This document shows positions 47,173 to 59,886 of a stretch of 64,000 nt of DNA, in pieces. The translations under genes and the position numbers were made by a program. The stretch comes from Lineus longissimus. Taxonomy: Eukaryota > Nemertea > Pilidiophora > Heteronemertea > Lineidae. Positions within the stretch are counted from its first letter, which is position 1; the number at the start of each line of letters is the position of its first letter. The notes beneath the pieces were generated by a model, which worked only from the letters and a program-made list of their open reading frames with translations, was not told the DNA's origin and did no database searches. The stretch is taken from contig NC_088309.1 of the NCBI RefSeq assembly GCF_910592395.1, positions 3,722,501-3,786,500 of the forward strand, written 5' to 3'.

Positions 47173-49298
47173 ATGGTTTGTAAAAACTCATGAGAGATTT
47201 TCCAGTATTTTAGCAGAATTGGGCTTTTGTTCAGTGTTCTTACCTGTCATTTCAATTCATGTTGTCACGACTTGGGCATTGTCAAGGGAGCATTCATTGC
47301 ATTATAAAACTATAGGCCTACCAGATCTCTGCTGATGACATTTAAGACTTCAGACTCGAGGCATTGTTCTGTTTCATAAGTAAATCATTCACAAGTAAAT
47401 TTGGCGACGACAGCACACAACCACCACTGGCCCTTGGCAAAAAAAGTGGAACACCGGTCCGCCGACCGAGTATGAGGAATAGGCAGAAATATCTTTGATT
47501 TGTTCTTATTCTATACCAGCAGCGGTCGCTGGTGATGTTCAATTGCAGCTACATCAGTGACGTTGCTCAACATCCTCTCCCATCTCAGATTAGACTGGCC
47601 AGACCAGTTGTAATCACATGCTTTATATATTTTCGCGTTCACTCTGTCGTATCAGCTAGTGTTCTCCTTCTGCATTTTGAATTGTTGCCATCTTATGCTG
47701 ATTTTTCCCATTTCTTTGTAGTCAAAAAGGAAAGGTCTGAGTGTGGAAGAGAAGAGAAAAAGAATGATGGATTTCTTCTTTGAAAAGGTAGGGCTACCGC
47801 ATAGTCACAACCAGAAGACCGTGTCATAACTTCATTGTCTGAGTACAGATTTCCAGAACATGTTAAGGAAAACTGTCACAACCTGATCTACAAGAGGACA
47901 ATACCACAACCTATAGGATGATATTTTTACCATAAATATTACATCTGGCTTGACAAGTGCATATGTGGACATTGGATGAAATGAACCCTCCAGGATGAAA
48001 GTTCCTTATCCAAACAACTGGATTATCTCTTCTTGTTTACTTCCTTTTCAGAAAGACTTCTTTCTGCTAAAAGAACTTGAAAAGCAATGTCAGAAGGAGA
48101 AGGGAATCACATCCATGTCAGTTAAGGACATTCTGATGAGTCTTGTGGATGATGGAATGGTGGACACAGACAAGATTGGCACATCCGTCTATTTCTGGGC
48201 ATTTCCAAGTAAGGCTAGTCAAAATGTAAGTTGAGACAGTCATTCCCTAATTTTTCTGCTAGTTCCTGCAGAAGGTTTCCTGTTACTGTTAGGGCTCAAC
48301 AATGAGGACAAAATGTTTCATGTACCGGAAGCCCGGGAATATCTGCTTGCATGAACACTGATGTTGTTACAAAAAGGATATGGAAAAAGTTGTCAGTTCT
48401 TTAATGTGTATATTCTATTGGAGACACATCTTTCTTCAGAGAAAGAGGAAAATAGCAGATTCAAAACAGAGCAGAGATGACATCCTGAGAAAAAAGAAAT
48501 CTACAGAAGAGGCGTTGGCCAAGGCCAAGATTGGAAAGGAAGAAACGGTATAAGAAAATATTTTTCTTCAATAAGAAGACATTGCAGAGCTATGTTCACT
48601 GGTGCTACCCTTCATTTCGTTAATGCAAAGTTCTTTGCACTTTCTTGCATTCTTGTACATTTATGAATAATTTAATTTGTATCAGTAGCTCTTTTAGTCT
48701 CCAACCAATTACTCTTAACAGCAATGCAAAGTATTCTGAACACCATAATCTGGTGATGATTTTTGAAGAAAAAAAATTTCAACCAGGTCTAAAACTATCT
48801 TCTAACCACAGGATGAGCGAGAAACAATTCTACAGCAACTTTCAACAAAAAAACAAGAGTTAAATGAATTGAATGCAGAGTTGAAGAAATATCAAGATTG
48901 TGATCCAGATGTGCTGAATGCTAAAAAACAGGAAGCTAAAGTTGCCAAGGAAGCGGCCAACAGGTGGACAGGTAAGTGTAGCTTGTGAAAATCTCACCCT
49001 GTTTGACTTCAAGATGTCTTCTCTGAGAGAGTGTATTAGATTGTCGTCTTCAGTGCGAAATCCTGCTGGGACATTCAGGAAAAGTATTGAGCTAAATGAC
49101 CCCCTCTGAAAATCCTTGCTCCCCGTCACATCCACTGCAGCAACCTCTTGGCCCTTATGAAATACTGATTGTGTGGGGTTTTTTCTTCCAGATAACATCT
49201 TTTCGACAAAGTCGTGGATCAAGAAAAAGTTCAGCTTTGAGGACAGTAAGATTGATAAGCAGTTTGGAATCCCAGATGACTTCGATTATATTGACTGA
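47173..49298 (+). CDS. MND1: meiotic nuclear division protein 1 (MND1)
   Basis: Partner of HOP2 (PSMC3IP) in the complex that helps DMC1 and RAD51 perform strand exchange in meiosis. Exons from codon 2: 47722-47787, 48052-48225, 48440-48547, 48812-48971, 49192-49298. With an initiator methionine the protein is 205 residues, the human length. Landmarks: [19 protein letters not shown] start, winged-helix region [29 protein letters not shown], coiled coil over residues ~80-150 with KYQDCDPDV, then [12 protein letters not shown] and the C-terminal [11 protein letters not shown]. Exon 2 begins exactly at codon 2, so the first exon must supply the ATG followed directly by a donor. ATG-GTTTGT at 47173 is the best candidate, but is weak. 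The body of the gene is certain; the first exon is not. Confidence 0.92.
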
Positions 49299-50340
49299 TT
49301 GTGCATAGACTTTTCCTTCATCAAAATGTGCTGGAAGTCTTGGTTAGCAGCAGTATGTTATCTGACATTAAGACAATGTATGACCCTCAGTGGAGACTAT
49401 GAGCAGATGAAGTCCACTGGGCTGTAAAGTGCCCTTTTCAGAGACAGCGGATTCTACCCTAAACGAATGCAGACACTCTCACTCATTAGGGAAGATAAGG
49501 TACTCCCGGAATATTTGGTCAGTGCACTTTCTATGCAATCGATTCCTCCCACAGGCAGTATTCTTTCAAGTCAGAGCTATGCTATAGAATGTTTGACTGT
49601 TGTCCGGTAAGTGTCACTGTCAGTGTGGTTTTGAAAGATAGAGATAAATATAATAAATTATATTTCATGACAATCTTTGTCAACTTTTTTTCATTACATA
49701 TAGTACATGAAGTAATGGTAAGAATCATATAACATGTATGTCATGTTTAAAAATCACTGACTTAGCACCTTTTATCTCAGTTCATGGATGACTTGTATGG
49801 CTCCTCTTTTATACAGCAGCTCGAGGATGAAGCCAAATCTAAATTACTGCAATAAACACATTTTTAATATTATCTTCAATCAAGACCAACAGGCTTATGT
49901 TTGTTCCCATACAAGAGATTTAAAAAGAGTTTGCTTGCCCTATTAAGATGAGGAACTTACGTTGTTTTACATCAAGTCACATATTCACCATCTACATGTC
50001 ATTTCAAAACAATATTGTTGGACTGAACGCATTTCATTAGAGTGTTAAAAGAACAAGAGGATGACCTCCTATTTTAACCTCGATGAAGTAATTATATATT
50101 ATGTAATTCCTACATGTAATGATATCCAATTGCTATGAAAATATCTTGAGCATCTCGATTGTTCAAACATGCTTTCCCTCTCCATCTTCGCTCAAATGAA
50201 TTAATAGAAATGTCCAATGAATGGCGATAATTCAATCCTCAGCTAAAGTATAGATGTTATCTTGTGTGTCCGGATACGTCTACCAAGAAGCAAAGAGAAG
50301 TATAAAAATGATGGCACATCCTTTTAGTGAAGAAATCAAA
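49299..50340. other. MND1 3' UTR and spacer
   Basis: MND1 3' UTR probably ends near AATAAA at about 49652-49657. The remaining 700 bases are AT-rich with no recognised feature, apart from possible 3' UTR of the minus-strand membrane-protein exon at 50352-50512. Confidence 0.4.
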
Positions 50341-50351
50341 TGCTTGAAGTC

Positions 50352-50512
50352 GCATATGGACAGTTCGATTACATCTGTCTTCCTGTATGAGTATACTGGG
50401 TCCCTGGCTCAGCCCTCCGGGTTGTTGTGCCTCTCATTGGCTTGTAGACGAGGACAGCAAGGGCAATGAAGATCACAAGAAGAGCAATTAAGATGCCCAA
50501 TGTCAGACCTAG
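50352..50512 (-). CDS. possible last exon of an unidentified single-pass membrane protein
   Basis: On the minus strand, after a good acceptor (CTTTCCTAG ending at 50513), one frame reads LTLGILIALLVIFIALAVLV, a clear membrane helix. It is followed by YKPMRGTTTRRAEPGTQYTH and TGRQM before a stop. A helix followed by a short basic tail fits the end of a type I receptor or adhesion protein. An upstream open stretch at about 50800-51000 contains a threonine run in the matching phase but no clear donor, so I could not join them. Unidentified; a chance hydrophobic frame is possible. Confidence 0.4.
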
Positions 50513-51319
50513 GAAAGAAAAAAACAGATACATCACCTAGTTGGCTTTAATCAAACCATTAATAACTGCATGTGGATGATCAATGTATTCTGAATAGAGT
50601 GTCCCGTTCAACCAATAGTGTCAACACAAGTTGGACTTTTCCGCAAGGGGTCACCGATTCCTGCTACACTTATGGTAATAGTATAGGAATAATGATTGCC
50701 GGACAAATGGCTGGCTACCCAACTGTTGCCTTTTAAGGACATCCCACGCATCTCCAATCATGATACTGGTTCTCAGAGAATGAAACAAGCCGCTAGCTTA
50801 GTAATCATCCAAGCAGAGTTCCATCAGCAGCAGCCCCAGAATGCAGAACACGTGCCAATGTTGAAAATATTTCCGGGTTTGGTGTTGTGGTTGTCGTGGT
50901 TGATAGAGTGACACTGACAAGGGGGCATCTCAGCATAATGTGGAATGTGCCTGTCTTCGCTTTGGTCTTCAATGATAATGGTTCTATTCTCCAAAGCAGA
51001 CCTAATGATAAAAGTAAAATCTCTCTGCTACAATTAGTTATGTTGTACAATACAATCGTTTATCATGTACATAGGCCTAGTATAGTTAGCATCTTCCTAT
51101 TAACCAGAGTTTATATGGTCTTATCTGAAATATTGGTTCCTTCCGACTGCTGCATGGAATTAACCCTGGATCAGATCAGATCAATAAAAAATACTCCCCA
51201 GTCGCACAATACATTTATCAGATTGTTACTCCAAGGATTGTTGCACTATAAAAATTGATAAAAATTATCTGGTGGCCTTGTGAATCGACGGCGTGTTGAA
51301 AATCGTCCGCTAACTCTGT

Positions 51320-51562
51320 GACTGAATTGGCCAATCAGCGCGAGAGGTTGTTTACGTCTCTGGTCTCACCAGGAAAAGTGACTATGAATGATGAAGATTT
51401 TTCTAAATATTTGCTTATATCTCCGAAATGGTAGAATTTTGGCTAAAAATATTAGGTGGAAGTCATAGTGGATGTTCAGGGCTATCAGTGTATTGGATTT
51501 TAAATTCACATCGACCTATATTTACGTGAGAAACGCATTGGAAAGAACCAGGTGCTGGTCAG
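51320..51562 (+). promoter_or_regulatory. candidate insulin receptor promoter and non-coding first exon
   Basis: The palindrome ATTGGCCAAT at 51326-51335 provides a CCAAT box on both strands and is followed by CAGCGCGAG. About 230 bases later a strong donor, GGTCAG then GTAAGT, lies at 51562/51563. The first coding exon of the receptor opens after an acceptor at 52783-52784, so a leader exon is expected. This is the best candidate upstream. Inference from motifs and position. Confidence 0.35.
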
Positions 51563-52793
51563 GTAAGTCTGGTCGAACACACTCTCAGACTCAGACTGAG
51601 ACTCTGTCTGTCTCCAAGATCTCCTCTCCCTTGCTCCGGTTTCGTCATCATGTACCGCTCTATTGATAGAACTCATGTCCCAGAGATATGGTTCTGTATC
51701 ATGCCGTGTTTGGTGCCAAATGGCCCCGTAAACGTAATTTTCCTCTGGTATACACCGGCCGTCCATCCAACCAGGTTTGGGCTAAACATTGTATCTCTTT
51801 AGCACAGGTAGTGCATGTTGATTCTGTAGCTATGCTTGTGTAATGTGTCATGGTGTCTTTTAAATTCACTAATCACTGTCTAATCTACTTCTTCTTTTTA
51901 GTCTTCATTCAAAAATGGACCGTCCAAACGACCTATTTTGTTGTGATGCTCCCTTTATAATACATGGTTTTGAATAATATGACACTTCAGAACTTTGATC
52001 CAGGTCCAGGTTATGACGATGGTATGGTTTGCACATAACTGACCAATTAGACAAACCAGGGCCCAAACAAAACAAATGTGTTCACTTGAAACATTGTCAG
52101 AATGCCATTACACTATAGAGGCCCTCGCACCAGGCGGAGGAAGCCACTGCTTGGAGGATTCAATCTGATCATTTTGGCGGATTACGAAATTTCACTTCCC
52201 GTTCTTCCAGTCCCCAAAAAATATTTTTGATAATCGACATTTGTCATTTTATATGCTGAATTGACAGATATTTTGCCGTTATCAGTATAAGCCATGAATT
52301 TCTGAGAGCCATCAGATGTGGACTAGTCAAACCTATAATAAACACAGCACACCAATCCCAACACGGCAACAGGATATAGAGAGGAAGTCCATAATTTGAC
52401 CTGAGAAAGTCCTTTGTATCGCCCTTTAAAGTGTGAATGGTGCTCACAACCATAGTCCATACCAGTGCATGAACTCCATTGTTCACTTCTGTCAACTCAA
52501 GGTCAGATTTTACCTTGGTGATACAGACCCATTTATTTCCACTTCCAGTCTTGTTTCTTGATTTCTGAGACATAATCAAATGCCTGACCAAAATTAACCT
52601 GAAAAATCTATAAATTACTTAATTGATCAACACACTGGAAAGTTGGAAAGATGATCTGTCAATCATAATCCCCACCTATTCAGGAAAAATCTGGTGATTG
52701 TTGTCATTTCCAGTAGATACCAAACTAAAAAATTGTGCAATATTACTGTATGATTTTAAAAATTGGTATCGTTTTTTATTGCAGGGGTCCAGG

Positions 52794-55700
52794 ATGAGCA
52801 GTTGTCACATTGGGTGCATTATATGCATAGGATGCCTATGTTTGCTGAGTAATGCACAGTTAGGGAGCAGCATTGGGGAGGTGGCACAATCTGACCCGCC
52901 GGTACCACATAGTAAGTATTTTGGGCCTGTCACTGGACCCAACAATAAAATCCTTATATTTGTATGACTAAGAGAAAGAATAGAGTCTACACTTTCACTT
53001 TTAGTGTAATCAAAACTGAGGTGTAATCAAGGTTTTGGCCAATATTTTAGCTCCACCCGTGCAGTTTTGGTGAGACAATCAATACCGACAGTGAGGTATC
53101 CATTTCTATTCTAAAATATCTCAAATATAACCAATAACATGGTTTTAAATGATTCTGAAATGCTTCCATATTTTGCACCAACTCAAGCGGTTATGTTTGC
53201 CTAACCTTTATTCGCTGAATTCAAAAGGAGGTTTGATTGGAGCATAGTGCATTTACACTGTAATGTGCGGTTCATTCTAAACCCAGTTGTTTTAGAATTG
53301 TGAATCATGAACTGAGAGACTTCATTTGGGTCAGTTCAAGGATATGTTATAAAACCAGCAAGATTTATATTTTGTATGAGCTTCTGCATGCTGGTTCTCT
53401 CAGTTAGGAACAGATGTGACTGTTTCCATGGAAATCCTGTGATGTATTGCGAAACCAAATCATTGCAAGACAAAAGGGCCAAAATGATGTTGGTGAAACA
53501 TATGCAGTAATCGGAGTTGCTGTGGGATTTTATAAACGGAAGCAACAATTAATTATGGTTTTTCAAGACCTGGTTCTGTTGGTTTCAGGATAACCACTTT
53601 AAAACTATTTACCTGTAAAAAGATTAATATTAATTTTTTTATAGACTACATTTTTATGGCAAGGGATGTATTTCCAATGAATTTTGTCTGAAATAACCCC
53701 ATATTAGCGAATCCAGGGTCTGTCCCAAATTACATTTTTTTATTGAGAGGCCTGTATGGTATAAATCGCTCATGAGAATGCAAGTTATAATATTGCATTG
53801 TGTAACTATTTTCATGTAATTACACTTGCAGATCTGCCTTTGGTCTTGGTGATTTGATCTTCACTTTTGAATAGTCTTGGCCTAAATAATATCAGTTTAT
53901 GCTCCCTTTTCTTGTCAGTGTTGTTCAGTTGGATAGCTGAACTCTCAGTCACCCTGACTTGCTAATGTTATGCTGGCAAATTATTCAGGTTACATTATTC
54001 AATACTTATACTGTTATGTTACCCTTTGTTGTAACGTGATGTAACATGCTATAAAACTAGTCAACTTACTTGATCAGTGTGGTGAAACAATACATGTAGC
54101 TTTTTTTTTCTGTAGCAGAGATGTTAGAGCTGAAAATATTTTCAGAAACTGCATCATACACACCAACTTGCGGAGCTACGTGTACGTTTCTCCTTTGAAG
54201 CATTTTTGCTACTCAAAAAAATAATGCATTGGAGCTGATAACCGATATTACGGACATTTTCAGGAGCCAATTTTAAAAGTGACTTTTGATCATAATTTTG
54301 CTGCTGATACAGTCAATAGTTCGAGTATCGAACCAAATACCCCTAGGTACTTAAAACAGCTGGGACGCCTTTTCTATTGCCCCCAGTGTACATTTAACAA
54401 GCACAGTTCACCTTAAAGTGCACCTCTTACTTGGTGAAGTTTCCAATTTGTCACCTGACCACCCATTTTGAGTGTAATGTACTTTTGATTCAACTACGTG
54501 CGTGGAAAATTATAAGTGCACCTTTATTTCTTTCTATTTATAAATACACATTTCCCATGAAAGAATAGCTAATAACTGCAATAGTGGACAATCTTTGTAA
54601 ATGCATGTCTTCACCAGCGTGACGCAACATTTATTGATTAGGGCTGTGATAGTTAGTCAATTTTAGACACAAACGATTTGAATGTTAGGTGCAGAAAACG
54701 CCAAAAGATGTATTCATCCATTCAGAAGAAAATTCATTATAAAAAATCATTGACAATGCAAGTGCGTGAAGATTGGCAAGTTTAGAATGTATCAAAATAT
54801 AAGCTTACATAGTATTTACTTGGTTTGAATTTGAGTGATGTTCTTTTACCCTTTGTCTCTTTATTTCTGTCTTTTCAGTATGTCGGAGCAAAGATATTCG
54901 AAACAAAGTGGTCAATTTCGCAGAACTAGAAAATTGCACTGTGATAGAGGGATACCTCAAAATTCTCCTTATAGATCGGGCAGGCCCTGAGGAATATGAT
55001 GGTCTTACATTTCCAAAGCTAGTCGAAATTACAGGATATTTGTTATTATATCGTGTGTTTGGTTTAAAAACATTACGGGGTATATTCCCAAATTTAGCAG
55101 TGATACGGGGCCAGGAGTTATTTTTTGATTACGCCCTGGTTGCATTTGAGATGCCAAATTTAGAGGAATTAGGATTAGTTAGATTAACGACGATTCAACG
55201 GGGAGCAGTGCGTTTAGAGAAAAATTCAAATTTATGCTACATCGATACGATTGACTGGGGTTTAATAGTGAGCCACGAAACATCTTCAGAGGATCATTTC
55301 TTTGCCGAAAACAGGAATGCTGATGAGTGCGTTAATGTTTGTCCGAGGGATAGGTGTCCCATCCGAGAGCTGGATGAGAAGCGACGTATCTGCTGGACTA
55401 GCCTCGACTGCCAAATCGGTAAGTTTTGTTTATGTTATGAGTAGGGTGCTCACTCTCTGCCATGGCGAAAAGGAGTGAGTAGGCCTGCTTGTGAGCGTAA
55501 TGAAGTGCTGCAACTCTCAGTTTCTGACATGTCTGAGAAGAGGTACCTCAAGGTGCTTCTCAGTCATGTCATTCTGCCTACTGATGCCCCTGCCTGCTAT
55601 CCTAAAAATCATGTCTGTGCCCTGTTGACTTTAGCGGAGGACTATTGAAAGAGTCAATGTTGAATTAGAGCATTCTTCTCGATATGCGCCATTGGACTAA

Positions 55701-58700
55701 ATTTTTCTTTGAAACAGCACCGGAACAACATTTCCAGATGTTGTATCCAGTTACACATTAGCATACCAGACTCTACTACATTACTCATTTAATGTGCGTG
55801 CATAAGAAGAAACAAGATCCTTTTAACTTCTGAGGACAGCTGATTCATATTCCTTGAAAGATTTTCATGGTAGTATAGTCAGGAAGTGAAATCTGTCACC
55901 AAGACTAGTTCTCCTTGGGTGTTGTTCATGTTGTTTACTTACAACCTCAGATTATGATGTTGTTTGTTCTATAAATAATTCATTTCCAGGTAGACATGTC
56001 AGTTGGTTCATCAATGAATGAGTTCCATATAAATTGCCTTCAATGAAGTCGACTATTTCTTTCCGCCTTGCCTTGTTCATCTAGGGCATTCAGGCTATAA
56101 AAGAAAGATTTGGGTTGGATGCGTGTTTGTGTGGACCGTGGACCATGCCATCCGGTTTTGCACTTATTCACTTGTTTTTGCAAATGCATCCTATTTGATT
56201 GATAATTGTCATCTGTCATCTCTCCAATTAAAAGTGACAGTTATGGGGTTGTTTGTGTGCTGCGCTTACCAGCCTGACATTGTTTACTGTTTGGCTGAAT
56301 TACTTATTCCCAGTTCTCAATGTAAGAAGAACATACATAGATTGTAGGCCTACTGCATTGAATACTGATGCGTGACTGATGAGTTCTGGCGATACTCCTT
56401 TGATCATTTATAGATCTGCATGTTTGCTGCCCCTGAACATTTCCCTTTCAACTAGTTTTAAGATGCTCGTTATGGTAAATTTTTGAAAAGGACATGTATC
56501 CATTCACATCCCTTGACATGCATTACAGCTCATTCTTGATACTGCCATTCATAAGATATTGCTTGCCCACAGGAAACTTGTTTACTACTTGTAAAGCAAT
56601 GGCCATGACCCCATAATCATTGTATTTGTAATGGCTGCATTTGCAGTGTGTAAACACCAGTAATTTTCCTTAAAGGGTTGATACACATTACTTATTTAGA
56701 GGGGGAGAATATTTTACACTCTATCCTCACTATTGAATTGACAAATGTTTTGATTGAAGATTGGTGATTGAGTAATATTTACTGGACTCCCATCCTTGCA
56801 TAACAAAGGTTGTCATACTCAACCTATCAATGTTGCAAACCCCGGGTAAGGGCTCAGAAAGTCTGTTTTAAAAATCTGTCTTCAGTTTTTTTTATTGAAT
56901 ATCGTATACTGTACAAGCCCTGAATCTCAGCAAACTGGAATTAAAGCCCTTTATTTCAGATACGATTTATGATTTCACCCTGTTGTACACCTGGAGCTGT
57001 ATTGATCTGTTGAATGGTTTCTGGCAGGTGACGGTCCACTTGCCCAGGCATACCAAATGGTATTTTCCCACAACATGAGGATGTCACTGTGTCAGAAATT
57101 CAAATCAGACAGTTTTGATGAGTGAAAAATGATTTGTGAATAAGTTCTAAGAAATGGAAAATTGATTAATATTTTGTTGTTTTGCAAACATATGCCACTC
57201 ACAACACAAAAGAAATAAAACGAAACAATGTAAAGGTCACAACATAAGTGCCTATGAACAGACCATTCTAAACAGCATGAACGTGCATAATAATATACTG
57301 CTGACCTGAGGCGGTATTTGCTGAGGACACCCACAACATCCCACACTGCCACATTGATTACCACGCAGCGACTCTAGGAGATCAGTCAAACACTACTATA
57401 CGCTGCTTTACTCCCGGCAGCGAAATCCTGTACACACACATCTTGTCATCTGACGGGCTTGATAATTAAGTTATTGATCTGTGCTAGTCCGGTGAAGTTG
57501 AAAACAACTTCAAGGCTGTCGGCTGATCAATAATGACTGCATGCTAAAAAGCTGCCTTTTCATGCTTTGGAACATTCGTTGTCTCTCATGAGAACATAAA
57601 TCGCGTTTCTTCCTAAAGGTGGCTGTTGCTACATCTGTTTGGATATTAATGTATTGTTTTAGTTTGAGTTGTAAAGTGGAGAGCCTGTTGATGTACTTCA
57701 GTAGAATATCGAATGTCTCTATTTGTTCAGTCGGTAATTTAGCAGGTCCTCCAAAGCAGTCATGTTCACTTCCTAGCTGTAATATTTTACACCCTGAACT
57801 GACAGAGAAATGGAAATGCATGACAGGAAGAATGAAAGATGTATCATTAGGAGTCCATATCAAGCTTCATGTCTACCATGAGTGCAACTGCAATATGATC
57901 TCTCGTAGTGATGTGATAAATGTTTGTTGAAAAAAAATTGTTTTTGCTGACAGAATTATAATCATGTTATGTGAATATTCAATGATTTACCATTGCAGCT
58001 TGTCCAAGAGAGTGTCCTACAAAATTCTGCAATACAAGCATCCTCACCAGTGAACGAAAGTCTTTATGTTGTCACGAGCAGTGCATTGGTGGATGTTACG
58101 GGGAAGGGCCAATGAAATGCGTTGCATGTAAAAATTTCTTCTACAAGGGCCGTTGTCAGCCAAAATGTCCACCATCCACTTATGAGGTAAGGCGCAGTAA
58201 ATAATAGAAGGGTTGCTTCACACAATAAAGCATAGTTATTAAAATTGACACACCACAATAATGAAGGCACCAGTGGTGTCTGGACTGACACATTTAAAAA
58301 AAAAATTTCTTCAGAAGTATTTAAATTTATATGAAGTTTTATATAAAAATATAAATCGGTAATTTTTGCTATGCTCAACTCCAAACTGAAGGTGTCAACA
58401 TCAACATGGTTTGAAACTAGTTGCACTGAGTTCTGTAAAATGCAAGCCTGCATCCTGGTGGCACTGTGCCAGATTGGTGCATCATGCTCACTGATTTGTA
58501 CAATGGTGGAAAAAGTGGTGTCTGCTGCTGAATCTGATTTATGTCCAGTTATTCAGTACAGTAGCACAATGATTGAATTGTCCAAGTGGCAGTGTTTTGG
58601 AGCACGTTTATTTGTGATATATCACAATATTTAGGTGGATATGTACATATTTCTGTGTACTTTGCTAAAAAAAATTTTTTAATGAGCTTGCTTTGGCCCT

Positions 58701-59886
58701 CCATGGATCAATTGTCTGAACTCATAAATGAACATACCTGTACATGTGTCCAAATTCATAAAAACATACCTGTTATTGTCAAAAATATACTTTGTTCCTT
58801 TCCAGTTCTGGGACAGACGGTGTATTCAAGAGCAAGAGTGTAAAGAGATGCAGAAGATAAAGCGGCCAAACATTACACGGTGGAAGACTTTTGACGGGAA
58901 GTGTATCAAGAATTGTCCTGTGGGATACACAGAGGATGACACAGTGCAATGGAAATGTAAAAAGTGTGAGGGGCCATGCCCAAAAGGTGAGCTTTGGAAA
59001 GTGATGTTCACTGAAAAAAAATTGCATCCAAAGTTCTTAGGCCTATAATATGTGACCCGTCACAGCAAAACCAGGCGCATGTCGCACAGAAGATGAGCCT
59101 AAATGACACCAGGAGATAATGGAAGAAATTGATGTGCTCATAGTTCACAAAAAGCATACAATAGAGAAATGAATGAACAGTCCGTCTCAACCTGCCAAGC
59201 TCAGAGCGACATGCGCCTGGTTTTGCTGTGACGGGTCACATATCTTATGTCATTTATGACGTTCAAATATGATGACTAAGAACTTGCAGTGAGCTTTGAC
59301 AGCCCTCTTTTGGAGTGTTGATTGCCTCTTTTGTTTAGCATTTGTTGGTTTATTACAGAATGCAGTGGGACAAAGATCGAAAGCATCGCCACAGCGCAGA
59401 GATTAAAAGGTTGCACTGTCATCAAAGGTTACCTCGAGATCCAAATCAGAGGAGGAAGTAAGTTTTAAAATGAAGAGCAAATCATTTGTAAAACGAGACT
59501 TTTTGTATTTGTATTTGTATTTGAGTTGTTTTTTTTGAGTTGGCGCTTGGATACTAAGGTGTTTTTTGTGTAAGGTTAATTAGCCAGGTAGGATTACCTG
59601 CACTGCTTCATCAATGTTGCAATGAGATTTCGAAAAGAAAAGAGTCCGATTCATGTCTCCAATTTAAGATTCTTGTCTCTGATAACAGATATTTATGAAA
59701 CAACTTTGCCTCCAAACTATCACTATTTTCACATTCAGAAAACATAGCCAAAGAACTAGAGGAAAACTTGGGATTAATCGAAGTCGTATCAGGATATGTG
59801 CGAATTGCTCGATCTCACGCATTGATCTCACTAAACTTCCTGAAGAGTCTGAAAGTCATCAAGGGCAAGCGGAAACAAGCTGACAA
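52794..59886 (+). CDS. INSR: insulin receptor-like tyrosine kinase, 5' part (ectodomain start)
   Basis: Receptor of the insulin/IGF type; only the first 424 residues are in the window. Exons: 52794-52911 (signal peptide, hydrophobic [15 protein letters not shown]), 54879-55418 (L1: [63 protein letters not shown]), 57999-58186 and 58806-58986 (cysteine-rich furin-like region: [34 protein letters not shown]), 59359-59457 and 59739-59886 (L2 start: [38 protein letters not shown]). Phases agree. The whole L1 domain is a single 540-base exon. Exon 6 ends in phase 2, so the rest of L2, the fibronectin domains and the kinase must lie beyond 64000. INSR and IGF1R cannot be separated in an invertebrate with one receptor. 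Confidence 0.92.
53000..54878 (+). other. insulin receptor intron 1
   Basis: AT-rich intron of about 2 kb (52912-54878) with no reading frame, RNA gene or repeat that I recognise. Confidence 0.6.
55419..57998 (+). other. insulin receptor intron 2
   Basis: A 2.6-kb intron between the L1 exon and the cysteine-rich region. Open frames on both strands (for example 56123-56347 and 57510-57863) match no known family and have no splice context. No repeat family was recognised. Confidence 0.6.
59050..59243. mobile_element. TGTGACCCG fold-back element, copy 1 (INSR intron 4)
   Basis: Left arm TGTGACCCGTCACAGCAAAA then CCAGGCGCATGTCGC pairs almost perfectly with the right arm GCGACATGCGCCTGG then TTTTGCTGTGACGGGTCACA. 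Both sides are bordered by TA. Together about 190 bases with no coding capacity. A related element lies at 63226-63387 in the same gene. Confidence 0.8.

Noticed and set aside
52244-52591. 115-codon minus-strand open frame
   Set aside because: No recognisable family. One alternative frame (VNFGQAFDYVSEIKKQDWKW) looks protein-like after an acceptor but stops at once, so it is not supported.
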